Shown one piece after another: positions 24,070 to 35,858 of a stretch of 64,000 nucleotides of DNA. The position numbers and the translations under genes are program-made. The stretch is taken from NCBI GenBank assembly GCA_014905825.1, contig JACGCN010000043.1:1-64000 (forward strand). The letters run 5' to 3'. Each line of letters starts with the position of its first letter. Position 1 is the first letter of the stretch. The notes below the pieces were generated by a model. That model saw only the letters and a list, made by a program, of their open reading frames with translations. It did not search any database and was not told the DNA's origin. This DNA is from Lyophyllum atratum (lineage: Eukaryota > Basidiomycota > Agaricomycetes > Agaricales > Lyophyllaceae).

Positions 24070-26288
24070 TCACACCCACTCCCCCCCCGCCCACCACCTC
24101 TTCTCCCCCCCCCTCACCCTCCACTCCCCCACACTCTCCGCCGTCGCCACATACACACACCTCCCGCTCGGGTCAAAGCACACACCCGCCACATCCAAGT
24201 CCTCCACATACACCACCCCCTGCTCCCCGGCCCTGGCAGGGGAGGGGGCGGGGGAGGACGTGCGGGAGGGCGTGCGGGAGGAGAGACAGTCTGAGGAGTC
24301 GAGCTCGTCCACCTCGATATCGTCGTCGTGCGGCCGCCTGCGGGTGTTCACCTCGATGTCGTCCTGCCTCCGAGTGTACGTCGGGCGGGGCGTGTACTCA
24401 TAATCCGCATGCACACTCCCCGTATTCCTATCCCCATCCCCCTCTTCCTCGTCTTCCTCCATACGCGTCGATCCGGTGCCCTGCCCCTGCCCCCGCGTCC
24501 GAATCCCATGCTCCCCAAGCAGCGCCTGCACATCCTCCTCAATACTCGGATCCCCAAACGGCGGAATCACAAGTATATCATTATTGGGGTCGCTCATCCG
24601 TAGCGCGCGCCACGTCGAGTCGGAGATCGAGCTGGGGGGTGAGTAAGGTGAGGGGATGCGGAAGGTGTCGCCTAGGGCGCGGAGGATGTGGGCCTGGGAC
24701 TGGGACTGGGACTGGGATCCATGGCCGCTTTGGGATTGTCGGGTATTACTATCAGGTGGGGGCGGGGAGAGGGTGGGAGGGGGGATGTAGCGGGTATGGG
24801 AGGTTGTGGAGGGCCGGGCGAGTCTGTAGTAATGTGAATAGGGACGTTGGGGCTGGGGATGGGGATGGGGATGGGGGGGAGTTGGGGTTGGGGCTGGTCG
24901 TTCGCGGACGGCGGGGACTTTGATGATCTGTTCCGTTTCGAATGTGCGCGCGTCTACGACGTGCAGGAGGGAGGTGTGCTACTGGTACGTCAGCACGGTA
25001 CGCAGCGAGTTAAGATAGAAGATTGGCTTACCTCGGTAAAAACCATCAATTCCTTATCACCCGCCCCCCCAAACTTCACATTCCGCACACTCCACCCGGG
25101 CGCTCTAAAGCTCCCCCCCGCCCAATCAAATATCTCATCCACCAACCACCCACTCGCCCCCCCATTCCCACCCCCACCCCCATTCCCACCCCCATTCCCA
25201 TTCCCTCCCCCTCCCCCTCCCCCGGGCATCCTTGTCTTCTCAGTCTGGAACACCTTCATCGGCTTCGAGCTCCGCACGTCCCACACCGCCACCAACCCCT
25301 CTTGGGACGCGACGGCGAACTTTGACCCGTCAGAGGAGAAGGACGTGGAGAATGAGGCGGTGAGGGAGGAGGGGGTGTATGAGATGGAGGAGGAGGAGGA
25401 GGAGGAGGGGGAGGGGGGTGGGAGTTTGAGTGTGGCGATTGGGGAGAAGGTTATGCGGGCGCCGCCTGTCATCCGATGGAGGTACACCTTGGCGGAATCG
25501 CCGACCGATAGGAGTGTCCGTCCGTCTGGTGAAATGGATGCTGTGGTCGGGTAGGGAGGGGGTAGGGGTGGTAAGGACAACCGAGATCAAGGTGAAAGAT
25601 AGACGCACAATGGTTCACCGGTACACTAAGCCTAAGACTCCCCACCTCATCGATGCTCCTCTTCATCTGCCCCCTAATAGGCACGTCGTAGAACTTGACC
25701 GTACAATCATTATTGCTGATCCCAATGCGGGGCTCCACGCTGCTCTCGTTGGACCTTGTAAGGCTCATGGACGTGAGCAGCACCGAGTTATTGATCGACC
25801 CCGTCATCGGGAACTCGGTCTGCCACACTGCCCCCGTATGTCGGTGGTGCCGCGCGGAAAGGGGCGAGTGGTAAGACAGGTGAATTTCGGCCTCCTGACC
25901 GCCCGCTGCGAGGAGGGTGTCCTGCGTGCCCTCGATAGGGAGGGAACATAGTGTGTTCGGGACGAAGGAGAGCTTGGCGAGGGGGCGGGGCGTCTAGGGG
26001 AAAAGGGTGGGTGAGGTCATGGGTACGGTGAGAAGGAGGGTCTCGTACGGAGTTGGGGGTGTTGAGGTTGTGTTCGACGATGGAATGGTGTTGCACGTAG
26101 TTTACGACGCCGCTTTCGCGGGGGCATATTATGAGATCTCGGAGCTGGCTAAAGAAAGGACCTCTGGTGAGCAGAGGAGATCTACGATCAAAGGAGTGGG
26201 CGGGGACTTACACATGGCCGATGAGGACGTTGGCGGGAGCAATGGCGGTGGGCGTCGTGGAGGTCAGCAGTGAGGCATCTCTTGCCAT
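24070..26288 (-). CDS. WD40-type protein with DUF2415-like segment
   Basis: Five exons: 26288-26212, 26148-26049, 25993-25609, 25540-25032, 24978-24070, all phases closing, giving 659 aa. Repeat-like blades are visible: HHRHTGAVWQTEFPMTGSIN, then GISNNDCTVKFYDVPIRG, then ISPDGRTLLSVGDSAKVYLH, then DGSKFAVASQEGLVAVWDV, and at the end FDPSGRCVYVATAESVGEW. The segment APGWSVRNVKFG followed by ELMVFTEHTSLLHVVDARTF (about 330-370) is what I remember of the fungal DUF2415 family, whose function is unknown. An Asn/Gly-rich loop and an acidic run are inserted. The start at 26288 gives MARDASLLTSTTPTAIAPAN; the protein has no signal peptide or membrane segment. Exon 1 uses a GT donor inside a GHV codon run. 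Likely an intracellular beta-propeller scaffold. Confidence 0.75.
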
Positions 26289-27996
26289 CGCGAGGATGAA
26301 AGAGGGCGTGCGTGGTGGTGGTAGATGTCAAGTGGAGGAGGAGGAGAAGAAGCTCCGCTGAGTGGCAAACTAAAGCGGGTAGAAGTGCAGTGATCACGTG
26401 TTGCGGTTACCACCGATCACTGTTGTCCGGGTTCCTGATCACTGCAGACCCTGTGGAAGTTCTTTTCTGCTCTTCGTTGAATAGAAAATGCCACAGAACT
26501 CGACGTGTGCGCTTGTAAACCTCTGATATCTTTACCTCGATCCCCTTGTCGCGTCGGTGTCCCCGAATTGCCGGATGAGTCGGACGAGATGATGGACTGC
26601 CTCTGAATCCTGGTGAGCGAATGCTGTTGTTCAGTTCAAAGGGAGCTATTCTGCACAGGCTTTTTGTTATACCTCATGAACCGAACGGAACAATGAGACC
26701 GACGGCCTTATCCTGGACTTACTGCGGAAAACGCCTCGAGGCTGGACGTCAAAGAACCTGTCCACATGCTCCTCAGCATGCACGACTTGAGCGTGGGGAT
26801 CGCACGGCATGTGACATCGGTCGAGCCAAATGCCACTGGTGCACACTCGTATCCTGTGTAGCGTCGGCTCGCGTCCATCGTACACTTAATCGCTCTCACA
26901 ACGAGCATCGCCAATGGGGAACTGAGATTTTTCTTTTACGTGCTCCTTCCAACTATCCACGCGTGGGTGGTGCCTTTCGTTATATGAACGGGCTCCATTG
27001 GCCTTGAACCCGGTCCCATGCTGCCTCTCCGCAGCGCAGATCTTCACTTCCCAGCCGTACTCCCCCAGGCTCTTTCGCCCCGGCCCCCAACTACTCCCCC
27101 TAGCCTTCGGCATCCAAGTCGCCTATGTAGCCGGCAATTTTCTTTCACTGCCGTCGATCGACAGTGACGTCCACGAGTAGCGGTGTCAAACGTCAAACTG
27201 CGCGTATCGGTTCACAGGAGATTGCCGTCGCTACTCTGAGTAGCGAGCTTCATGCAAATCAGTGATCACCATCCGTAGCTGTTTATCTATTTTAAACTCT
27301 CCCTTGGCCCCATGACCTCGTCGTTTTCCATTGCTCTTCGACCGTCAGCTTGACGCCATCCTCGGGGCCCGTGTCATGTTGTTGTTCTCTCCGTCAGGTG
27401 ACTCCATAATGGCATCGTTCGCCAAGGAATTACGCCGGGCCAGGCGCCCACCGCAGAGATCTTCGGGCATCGCGTATTCTCAGGCGACACATGACGTCAT
27501 CAAGGGATCGATACTGCGAGGCGACACACCGCTGTGGCGTCGTCGTCCCGTAGCCATCTCGTTATATATACCATCGCTCCCTACGAATACATCGTCGACT
27601 ACTTCCACCAGGACTTCAAAAGGTCCACCAACTAAGCATATGAACGAATTCGCTCAGTCTGCAGCCAGCGATTCTCCGCTCTAAGCACGAAGTCTCGAGA
27701 TTGAATGGTTAGTCTATCAATTTCCTATACAAACGGACGTGGACGTCAGATTCTCATTCGTTATTCAGCCACAGCGTAATTTCGTCCTTCTTTCTGAATG
27801 CGGTCAGTCCTTTACTCCATGATCAGCGTTACGTACACTAAACTCGACGTCGACAGCTGCCACTTCGGGCGCTGATACCACGGGCATCCCAATAAAGTTT
27901 GCCAACTGAGTAAGCCCCCATCCCCAGTCTTACAAACCCACCCCAAGCTCTTACTTAAACTCACCTTCAACACCCACCAACCCCATCCTCGTCTAA
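26289..27996. other. Divergent intergenic region, possible small ORF
   Basis: Separates the WD40 gene from the MDR dehydrogenase. The plus-strand frame 27331-27684 (117 codons; its inner ATG at 27409 opens MASFAKELRRARRPPQ) is Ser/Thr/Arg-rich but shows no family or splice partner, so I do not call it a gene. Frames near 26621-27007 on both strands mirror each other and look like chance. Confidence 0.4.
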
Positions 27997-29299
27997 ATGC
28001 CAGGAACCCACAAAGCCCTCTTCCTCACCGAGAAATCCGGCCCCTTCGCGGTGCAAGACACCCCAACGCCCACCCCCGGCCCCGGCGAAGTCCTCGTCCG
28101 CATCGAAGCGACAGGGCTCAACGTCATCGAGTGGAAAATCCAGCTCTACGGCGGCATCGGCACCGTGCCCCCCAGCTACCCCGCGATCTTGGGACACGAC
28201 ATCGCTGGCGTCGTGGTGGAACTCGGGGAGGGCGTGTCTGCTTTATCCAAGGGCGATAGGGTGTACGTCGTCTATTTGGGTGCGGTGTCTTTGGTGTTGG
28301 GAAACTGATGGGGAGGGATCGTAATTTGTAGATTTTATCAGGGGTCGTGGTCGAATGAGAAGACGGGGTTCCAGCAGTATAACCTCGTCAATGCTGAGTT
28401 CACTTCAAAGGTACATACATCCAGCCATCCTTCCTTACGCGTGTTACGCGAATTTTGACGCCCGGAAATGGAAGATCCCAGCAGGTGTATCCTTCGAAGA
28501 CGCAGCGACCCTGCCATGTGCCGTCGCAGCAGCCGTCGTCGGGCTCTACTCCGAGAAGGGTAAGGGCGACGGCCTTGGCCTCACTATCCCCCTGGACGAG
28601 GGAGCAAGGGGCAAATACGCTGGACAACCCATGTTAGTCCTCGGCGGTGCTTCCTCCGTAGGACAAAGTGGTGCGTCCCCCCCACCCCTTTTCTTTCGTC
28701 CTTCTTTTGTAATGCCTTTACGGCGCAGTCATCCAATTCGCCCGCCTATCCGGGTTCTCCCCCATCCTCACCACCGCCTCCCCGCATAACGCCGCCCTCC
28801 TCAAATCCCTCGGCGCAACCCACGTCCTCGACCGGCACCTCCCCACCCCCGCACTCGCCGCCTCGATCGCTCAAATCACGGACGCGCCCCTCAAAATCGC
28901 TTTCGACGGTGTGTCTCTGCCGGAGACGCAGCAAGCGGGGTACGAGCTGCTCGCGGAGGGCGGGCACCTGGTGCTCGTCTTACCAGACGAAATCAAGAAG
29001 ACGGAGGGGAGGAACGTCACGGCGGGTTTCATCTACGGAGTCTGGGAGCTCCCCAACGTGCGCGAGCTCGGTCTGGCGCTGCACCCGAAACTGGGTTCCC
29101 TACTGGAGAAGGGGCTGATCAAGGTACGTGTCCCCCCTCTTGGCTTGAGCGAGCGTGACGCAAATGTTTGTGGGTATAGCCGAATAGAGTGGAGGTGCTG
29201 CCGGGGGGGTTGGGGGGCATTGTGGGGGGGTTGGAGAGGTTGAAGGCGGGGGAGGTGAGTGCGATGAAGTTGGTTGTGCGTCCTTGGGAGACTGTGTAG
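27997..29299 (+). CDS. Zinc-type alcohol dehydrogenase/enoyl-reductase-like (MDR) oxidoreductase
   Basis: NAD(P)H-dependent oxidoreductase of the medium-chain superfamily, enoyl-reductase branch (like trans-acting ER or toxD-type proteins). Exons: 27997-28262, 28332-28410, 28475-28670, 28729-29123, 29180-29299; 351 aa. The N-terminal GroES-like fold has GPGEVLVRIEATGLNVIEWK and PAILGHDIAGVVVELGEGV. The Rossmann part starts with VLGGASSVGQSVIQFARLSG, followed by LKSLGATHVLDR. The catalytic-zinc ligands of classical alcohol dehydrogenases are absent (no Cys-His pair after the GroES start), so it is probably zinc-independent despite the family name. The end (LKAGEVSAMKLVVRP) matches the usual MDR C-terminus. 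No biosynthetic cluster surrounds it, so the substrate is open. Exon 3's acceptor is the least secure. Confidence 0.85.
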
Positions 29300-29648
29300 G
29301 CTGTGGGAAGGGATGCTGTGATGGGTTTTGTTGGGTTTTGTGTCTTTGTAGCTTCAGGCCAGGTTGTGTGTATATCAGGTGTACAAAGATTGGGGACGGA
29401 AGAGTCTTGAACGCTGAGCGATGACCTTTTTCGAAGAACGTGCTTCGGTTACTGTTCCCCTTAAATTTGTGAATCCTTCATATGATATTGATAACCGTCT
29501 CAAGCAAATATCTGTAAGCAAACACGAAAACTACAACTCTCCAGCCTCAGCCAAAGGACAACTAATCCGTCACCTACTCATGTAGATCATCGAAACGTCG
29601 GCCTAGGAGCCTCTCCTTCATTTCCTGATTTTACAACATGAAAAACAT
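29300..29648. other. Intergenic, MDR gene 3' flank
   Basis: AT-richer sequence after the MDR stop; no gene seen. Confidence 0.45.
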
Positions 29649-29729
29649 TGTCCCTGGCAGGATTCGAGCCTGCGGCTTCTCGGAGCAGCACGCCACAACG
29701 AGATGATTTGACCACTAATCGACAGAGAC
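29649..29729 (-). tRNA. tRNA-His (anticodon GTG) with short intron
   Basis: Read on the minus strand: acceptor GTCTCTG with CAGGGAC (one G-T pair), discriminator A, D arm GATT-AGTGGTCA-AATC, anticodon stem TCTCG with CGAGA, loop TT-GTG-G, T arm GCAGG-CTCGAAT-CCTGC. About 9 extra nt follow position 37, making a short intron. The acceptor opens with G1, to which the histidine G-1 would be added after transcription. Confidence 0.87.
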
Positions 29730-30107
29730 TTGGCGGCGAAGTCCAGGCTTGACTCTTGAGCTAATCCCCTCCTACCGCCAGATACTGACTTACGGTGAAC
29801 ATCAAGAAAGAGTCGATTACACCAAAATCTCCACAAGACGGTCGAAGGCGGTTACCAGGGCATCGGTTTCCCCGAGAGACAGTGATAGAGCTCGATGTCG
29901 GAAGCCGCGACTTACGAGCACGGGTGACGGATTTCTCGTAGATATCACACAATCTTCCTATTCAAGCCAGTCGTCCAACTTCAAATGGAACGGGAACATG
30001 CATCTAAACGCGCCTCCTTCGCCTTCTGCATTGTATCCATGAACAGAACAACAATCCATCCATTCCACAATAACATCCAATAACAATACACCCACCCTCA
30101 CTCAAAT
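29730..30107. other. Intergenic between tRNA-His and galactokinase 3' end
   Basis: Short frames on both strands without recognisable content; the right end is the galactokinase 3' flank. Confidence 0.4.
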
Positions 30108-32289
30108 TTATACACTAGAAAAATCCATCAGTACAACTCCCTCTTCCAAGCAGGCTAAAAAAAAAAAGTACACACCACAAGCCCCACTACTAGGCCTCGT
30201 CGCAAAAACAACCTCACTCAACGCTTCACCCCGTAACCCCTTATACGGCTTGTACGTATCCCTAATCTGCTCAATAAACGACTGGACTTTATCCTCCGCC
30301 ACGATCGACACCGTGCACCCGCCCCATCCCGCGCCTGTCTCGATGCCGTCAATGGCATGCACACAAGAGAGAGAGAGAGAGGGAACCACGCACCAGTGAG
30401 TCTGCTACCGTAAGCACCAGCATCAAGCGCCAACTGCGTGAGCTCGTTCAGCTCGGGACAAGAACACTCGAAAAGGTCTGCGCAGCTCGTCTGCGATTCG
30501 TTCATCAGGCGGCCGAGGCTTTCAAGTGGTGTGGTGCTCTCGCCCGCTGAGGCTGCCGCGACGTCCAGACATGTCTGTCGGAACTGGAGGACGCGGAGTG
30601 CTTCGGCATAGACGTGCTTGGCACGTTTGTATAGCTGGAAACGAGTCGCTTCGACTGCGGTCGCGTTACATCAGACGAGCAGCACGGGAACCACTGTAAT
30701 TCACTCACCTTCGACCCAAGACAAGTACACCTCATGGAAGGTACCCTCCTCCAACCCACTCATCTCAACCATCTCCCGCATCGTCACCCCCATCTCCCCC
30801 CCATCCACCGCACCCTCCGGTCTCAGACCCTCCACCTCCCTCCCCATCCTCTCCAGCCCCTCCCGCAGCTCCCCAACACCAAGCTCCCGGCCCTCCCCCT
30901 CGCCCAAAAGCCGCCCCACCACCTCCCTCAAGGTAATCCGCTCCTTCTGGCCTACAGGCACGCCGAGCGCCCGGGCGAGGACTCGGGCACCGACGAGCGT
31001 CTCGACGACGCGGAGGTTGTACCCGCGTTTCGCACCGACTGCTTTGTCTGCTACGACGAGGGAGTTGGCGCAGACGAAGACGGAGCCGGCGGGGAGAGGC
31101 ACGGGTGTGGCGTTGAGAGTGGGGAAGAAGGAGATGTAGAGCGCGGAGGAGGCGTCGGAGATGACGGAGGCCGCTTGGTCCATTCTGTCGAGGTGTGAGA
31201 TGAAAACTTTAGAAGAGGGGACGCGTTTGGACATACCCTCCACTGTTCACGCCTAAGGCGAGATCATAAGTCGGTCAGCGGGTGCTTCGGGCACAGTATG
31301 ATAAACCTTACCAACGCGTTTCTCGTTCTCCATAGACATCTTTACTAACTCGCCTTTCGTGAGATGGTGAACATCTTCGGAATTGACGCTGTTGGGCTGA
31401 TCATCGAGCTAGATGCCATTGCTTTGAGAAGGATATCGACAGAAGTAAACACACCACACCAAACCTTTCCATTCACGGCTAAAAATGCAAGAGTGCTCGC
31501 AACGACCATCGCCGCACTCGACGACAGCCCAGAGCCCGCTGGGACTGACCCCGTAACCAACAGATCCACCGGGATCGGGTGCTTCGCCGTCTCTGCCGTG
31601 GATATATCAGACTTGAAGTAGTGTTCCAAAACTCCCTGTAATCCCATAAGATATTAAGCGATTGCATGAACTGTGAAAGCGGAATCATCGTACATAGTAA
31701 CCCGCTTTGACATAGCTCTCCCATCTCAGTTCCTTGGTATTGATATCGAGGTGCCAGCCCTCGACGTGCACCTTATCCTCACCCACCTCGTCCGATAGAG
31801 ACGCCTTCCTAGCGGGCGCAAAGATCTGCCGGGTATACTTTGCATGCAGATTCTCCGCGATCACACTCCCGGGTGAGTGGTGTGTTTCTTGTACGGGTGA
31901 TGAAGCCGGAACGGGTCGAGGGCCGCACGCGATTAAGATGTCGCGCTCTATTGCTGCTGGCAGCACACCGAATAGTGCGTAGTCGATGTGTTCGCCTGCG
32001 ATGGGCGATGCAAGTCAACATAGCGCATCGATATTATCTTAAGTACCAAGTAACCAACCTATCAGGCTTGAAGTCAAACCATCAGTAGTGCACAAGATAT
32101 GACTTATCTCTCTATGGCTTACTTTACACGTCCCGGTGCTCTTGCGATATACGCAGGCTTCCGTCCAAACCTCTTCTGAAATTCTTCCGCGAGGTTGTTC
32201 CATCGTACCGCGTGGTTCAGCGATGTACCAAGGTTATCGTACAGAGCCGTGAGGTCCTTGTACACCGGTATGGGTCTTTCAGCAGCCAT
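30108..32289 (-). CDS. GAL1: Galactokinase (GHMP kinase)
   Basis: Phosphorylates galactose to galactose-1-phosphate in the Leloir pathway, cytosolic. Exons (minus strand): 32289-32123, 32066-32059, 31995-31694, 31635-31465, 31408-31312, 31252-31237, 31184-30709, 30654-30394, 30334-30108, giving about 574 aa. The galactokinase signature GRVNLIGEHIDY spans three exons around residues 53-64; the middle one is 8 nt. The GHMP ATP-binding loop is GSVPAGSGLSSSAAM (about 188-202). GVNSGGMDQAAS is built across another tiny exon (16 nt). The third motif, LTGAGWGGCTVSIV, lies near residue 284. KRGYNLRVVE and the Leu/Arg-rich helices fit the family. Exon 5's acceptor was chosen because it gives VNSEDVHHLTKGELVKMSMENEKRVG. 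The tail after FATRPSSGA reads through a T-tract (VYFFFLACL) and may be mis-modelled. It shares a divergent promoter with the UPF0014 gene. Confidence 0.9.
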
Positions 32290-32715
32290 AGATGATAGTT
32301 CTTGCTGAGAACAAGACCTCAAAAACAGAAGTGCTCAGATCGATGGTGAAGGCGGCGCGGAGGCTCCGCCAACCGTTCATGTGACTGATGTCATCGGGCG
32401 CGAAACACAAGGTCCGCTGGAAAAATACACGTAGTACTCCCAGCTGTAGGGTGGCGCAGTATATGGCGTAGAACAACGAACTTGGCGTCAATATAATAAA
32501 TTTGAACGTTGGACGGGTCCAAGGTTGAAAACGTGTCGCAATCGGAGCGCGGTCCGGCGTTTATTGACAATTGGGTGGGTGTGATTGGCTAGCTAAATTA
32601 GTTACCGGGTCCGGCATCGTCATCCTCGGAGTAGTTTCTTGGTACCCGAACAGCTGTCACTGCTGTCAATTTGTTTCTCTTGTCATTCCAGATTCTCTCG
32701 AACTGCCTAGCATCT
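32290..32715. promoter_or_regulatory. Shared divergent upstream region of galactokinase and UPF0014 gene 1
   Basis: 426 nt between two start codons facing away from each other, so it must hold both promoters. An AT-rich stretch (TATAATAAATTT) occurs near 32490-32502. No other gene is seen. Confidence 0.45.
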
Positions 32716-34014
32716 ATGTCTGATGGGAATTCCCCAACAACTGATCTAGGTTGGGCAAATGTTGGCCTGGGCTTCTCCTTCATTCTATTCGATGTGGTTG
32801 TCTCGACTTCGCTTGGTTTAGGGATCGAGCGGTCTTTGTTCACCGCGGCGGTGAGATGCGTTCTCCAACTAGCGGTCGTCGGCGTACTTTTACAGCAAGT
32901 TTTCGCGGCAAGGAACCCATGGGCCGTCGGAAGCATCGCGTGTAAGTTATCTTCAACAAGATTGGAGCCCATGAAGTTCATAGACGTGGCGTTTCAAAGT
33001 GTTGCTGAATCTCCTGGGAACTCTCGAAATTGGTAAGTCTATCGTCTAAACTGCCTATGGTACAGAATTCCGCTGAACACTCGACGACGAGTAGTTGCGA
33101 ACAAGTCCAAACGACGGTATCAACATATGGTTCATGCCTCTTGTTTTCTAGCGGCGTTACGGAGGGACTTGACCTTTGTCCATCTAGTTCCCTTCTGTGC
33201 TCGTCGGCATGTTGGGATCCACTATACCCATCTCTATTATTGGCACTAGATTCGCGATGTCCGTCGAGCCATTCTGGGAACCCATTCAGTATAGTGCGGC
33301 CACATTACCAGCTATTGCCTTCGCGGCGTTACTGAACAGACCTTGCAGTTCCCATCGTTGGTATGCTTTGCGGTAGCACCATTTCTGGGATTGTAGTCTG
33401 TGTAAGCTATGTACTCAAGGAACTACAGTAAGTCCACCCGATTCACGGCCCTTGGCCTCATCGCATGCTAACTGTTGTCAGAGAGAATAGAGATAAGGTA
33501 GAAATGTACCTCGCGTTCGGAGCCTCCAGAATGGAGGCGTGTAAACCAATAGCCCGTGAAGCACTCAAATTAGCGCTCACACCCGTAATCAACCAGATGA
33601 GGTTCGCTTTTTTCCTCCAACGCCTCCTACGTCACACTAATCCGGCACACCAGCGTCCTCGGCATCATCGCCATTCCGGGCATGATGACGGGTGCCATCC
33701 TTGGAGGCACATCTGTCCAGCAAGCTGCGCGGCTGCAAATGATCATCATGTTCATGATCTCCTCGTCGACCACCCTTGCGTCCATCTTCACCACCATCGG
33801 CGTGATCACCGTCGCTGTCGACCTAGAGCATCGGGTGAGGAACGACCGGATCGATGAGCGGGCGTTTGGGATGTGGAGAGCGAAGGAATGGGCGCAGGAT
33901 AGGATCGTTTCTTCATATAAGGGCCTTTCTTTGTGGCTGACGAGTTGGGGTCGAAGCGGTTCGGAGACGTCTGAAGGCGAGCGGACGCCTTTGCTTCTAA
34001 GTGGGAACACTTGA
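32716..34014 (+). CDS. UPF0014 (FetB/ALS3-like) membrane permease, copy 1
   Basis: Multi-pass membrane protein of UPF0014. Bacterial FetB is the permease of an iron exporter and plant ALS3/STAR2 affects aluminium tolerance, so metal or UDP-sugar export is possible; the fungal substrate is unknown. Exons: 32716-32941, 33000-33032, 33092-33129, 33188-33293, 33349-33427, 33482-33601, 33654-34014; 320 aa. Family blocks: WANVGLGFSFILFDVVVS, GIERSLFTAAVRCVLQLAVV, LLNLLGTLEI, FPSVLVGMLGSTIPISIIGT, PIVGMLCGSTISGIVV, ENRDKVEMYLAFGASRMEAC and IPGMMTGAILGGTSVQQAAR. About seven hydrophobic segments. No separate ATPase gene is next to it. The tandem copy at 34567 has the same exon lengths, apart from one codon in exon 3 and the tail. 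Confidence 0.87.
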
Positions 34015-34566
34015 GGATATATTAAAGTCTGTCTACCACCGCCTTTCATTTTCTTGTTATCACGGACATTCATAGAAGACAAACATAGCGTCTTTTCAAT
34101 AGCTTTTCCGATCTGCAAAGGCTATAACTAAGTCGGTGCTGTTGAATTTTCGAAACCCTCAGCATATCGCTTATAATGTGCCCACTACAGGACCTTCTTC
34201 GTCCCCCGATATTGATTATTCGCGCATAGGTAGGAGCAATACCACAGATCTAAATTCACACATGGTATAATTAACGAGGCATTTAATTGTACCAGGTGGG
34301 AAGGTAACCTGCTCAGGTGATCTTGTTCCCGGGAAAGGTTCCAAACATAGAGTGGGAAGCGCGATCATCATACAGCTTCTTCCGCGAAGAATAGAAAAGT
34401 AATCCAGAACGAACAACTTCTTCCCAAAGCACGGACGTTGCAATCCCACCAATTATGAGAGTGATTGATCACGAGCCTCACTGTGCACGTTCCTCTCTGT
34501 ATCGCAAATACAAGTGTTTCGAATCATGACCAACGAGCTTGTCAGGTATCTCCTGCCTACGCGTCG
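34015..34566. other. Intergenic between tandem UPF0014 genes
   Basis: Holds the 3' flank of copy 1 and the promoter of copy 2. An upstream in-frame ATG exists at 34465, but the start at 34567 aligns with copy 1. Confidence 0.45.
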
Positions 34567-35858
34567 ATGTCGAGCAGCAAAGCCTTAACGACTGATCTAG
34601 GGTGGACGAATGTTGGCTTAGGCTTCGCCTTCGTGCTCTTAGATGTCCTCGTCTCCGCTTGTTTTGGTTTAGGCGTTGAGCGCTCGCTCTTCACCGCCGC
34701 CGTGAGATGTGTTGTACAGTTATCCCTCGCAGCCGCCCTTCTCCAGAAGGTATTTGGAACACAGAACCAGTGGGCCGTCGCTGGAATCGCATGTGCGTAA
34801 TGTTTTTCCGTCTTTGAGTTCCAAGTAATGGATATCTCATTTGTCAGTCCTATTGAACCTCCTAGGGACCCTTGAAATCGGTCAGTGCCCATCGAATTGT
34901 CTGCTCCAGACTCTGTGCTGAATCACCCACTTCGACGATTAGTGGCGAACAAGTCAAGACGCCGATATAAATACATGGTTCGTTCGCACTGCTCAAGTTC
35001 TCCGCTGCATGTGAAGTAGAATCTGACCCTTATCACAGTTTCCTTCCGTGCTCATTGCCATGCTGGGATCCACCATACCCATCTCGATCATCGGGTGAAA
35101 ATTCGCAATGTCCGTGCAACCATTCTGGGAACCGATCCAGTACAGTACGTCTACAATCCTACCGACGTCCTGGGAGGAACACTGAAGAAGACTTCGAGTC
35201 CCCATTCTTGGTATGCTATGCGGTAATACCATCTCAAGCATCGTCGTTTGCGTAAGCTTCGTGCTCAGGGAGCTACAGTAAGCCTCGTCGGTCGCGGTCC
35301 TTGGTTTCGCCTCCTTCTGATTCATTCCAGGGAAAACAGAGATAAGGTGGAAATGCGTCTGGCGTTCGGAGCTTCACGTATGGAGGCATGCAAACCGATA
35401 GCACGCGAGGCCCTACGGCTGGCACTCACACCCGTGATCAATCAAATGAGGTCGGTCCTCCTACCCATCTCTCGCCTTCTCCAGCCAAGCCAAACGCCTC
35501 CAGTGTCCTCGGTATCATCTCCATCCCCGGAATGATGACAGGTGCCATCCTCGGAGGCTCGTCGGTCGAAGAAGCCGCGCGCCTGCAAATGATCATCATG
35601 TTCATGATCTCCTCCTCGACCGCCCTCGCCTCCATGTTCTGCATCGTCACTGCCATTGTCGTCGCCGTCGACAGTGATGACCGCATTAGGAGCGACCGTA
35701 TCGACGAGCGGAAGTTCGGGCTGTGGAGAGCGAAGGACTGGCTCCAGAAGGAGATTGTCGTTTTGTGCAAAAGGGCTGTGAAGAGGTTGAGGGACACTCA
35801 GCCGGGAAAGGGTGGTTCTGAAGTCGAGCTGGCATCGCTGCTTCCGGCGGACTCGTGA
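34567..35858 (+). pseudogene. UPF0014 (FetB/ALS3-like) permease, copy 2, with in-frame TGA
   Basis: Tandem paralogue of the preceding gene, sharing all intron positions. Exons: 34567-34792, 34848-34880, 34943-34977, 35039-35144, 35199-35277, 35331-35450, 35504-35858, 318 codons with stop. It keeps LGWTNVGLGFAFVLLDVLVS, GVERSLFTAAVRCVVQLSLA, FPSVLIAMLGSTIPISIIG, PILGMLCGNTISSIVV and IPGMMTGAILGGSSVEEAAR. In exon 4 the codon after SIIG is TGA (35096-35098), where copy 1 reads ACT (Thr); the frame on both sides remains good. Treating this GTGAAA as a splice donor to the next acceptor puts exon 5 out of frame. So either the copy is recently inactivated, there is readthrough, or the base is wrong. 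Selection on the rest appears recent, because no other defect is visible. Confidence 0.7.

Noticed and set aside
27331..27684. 117-codon plus-strand ORF before the MDR gene
   Set aside because: Low-complexity Ser/Thr/Arg content, no partner exon or family, close to chance expectation.
35091..35198. Alternative intron from GTGAAA at 35095 that would skip the TGA
   Set aside because: Joining to the next acceptor leaves exon 5 out of frame and removes a membrane segment kept in copy 1.
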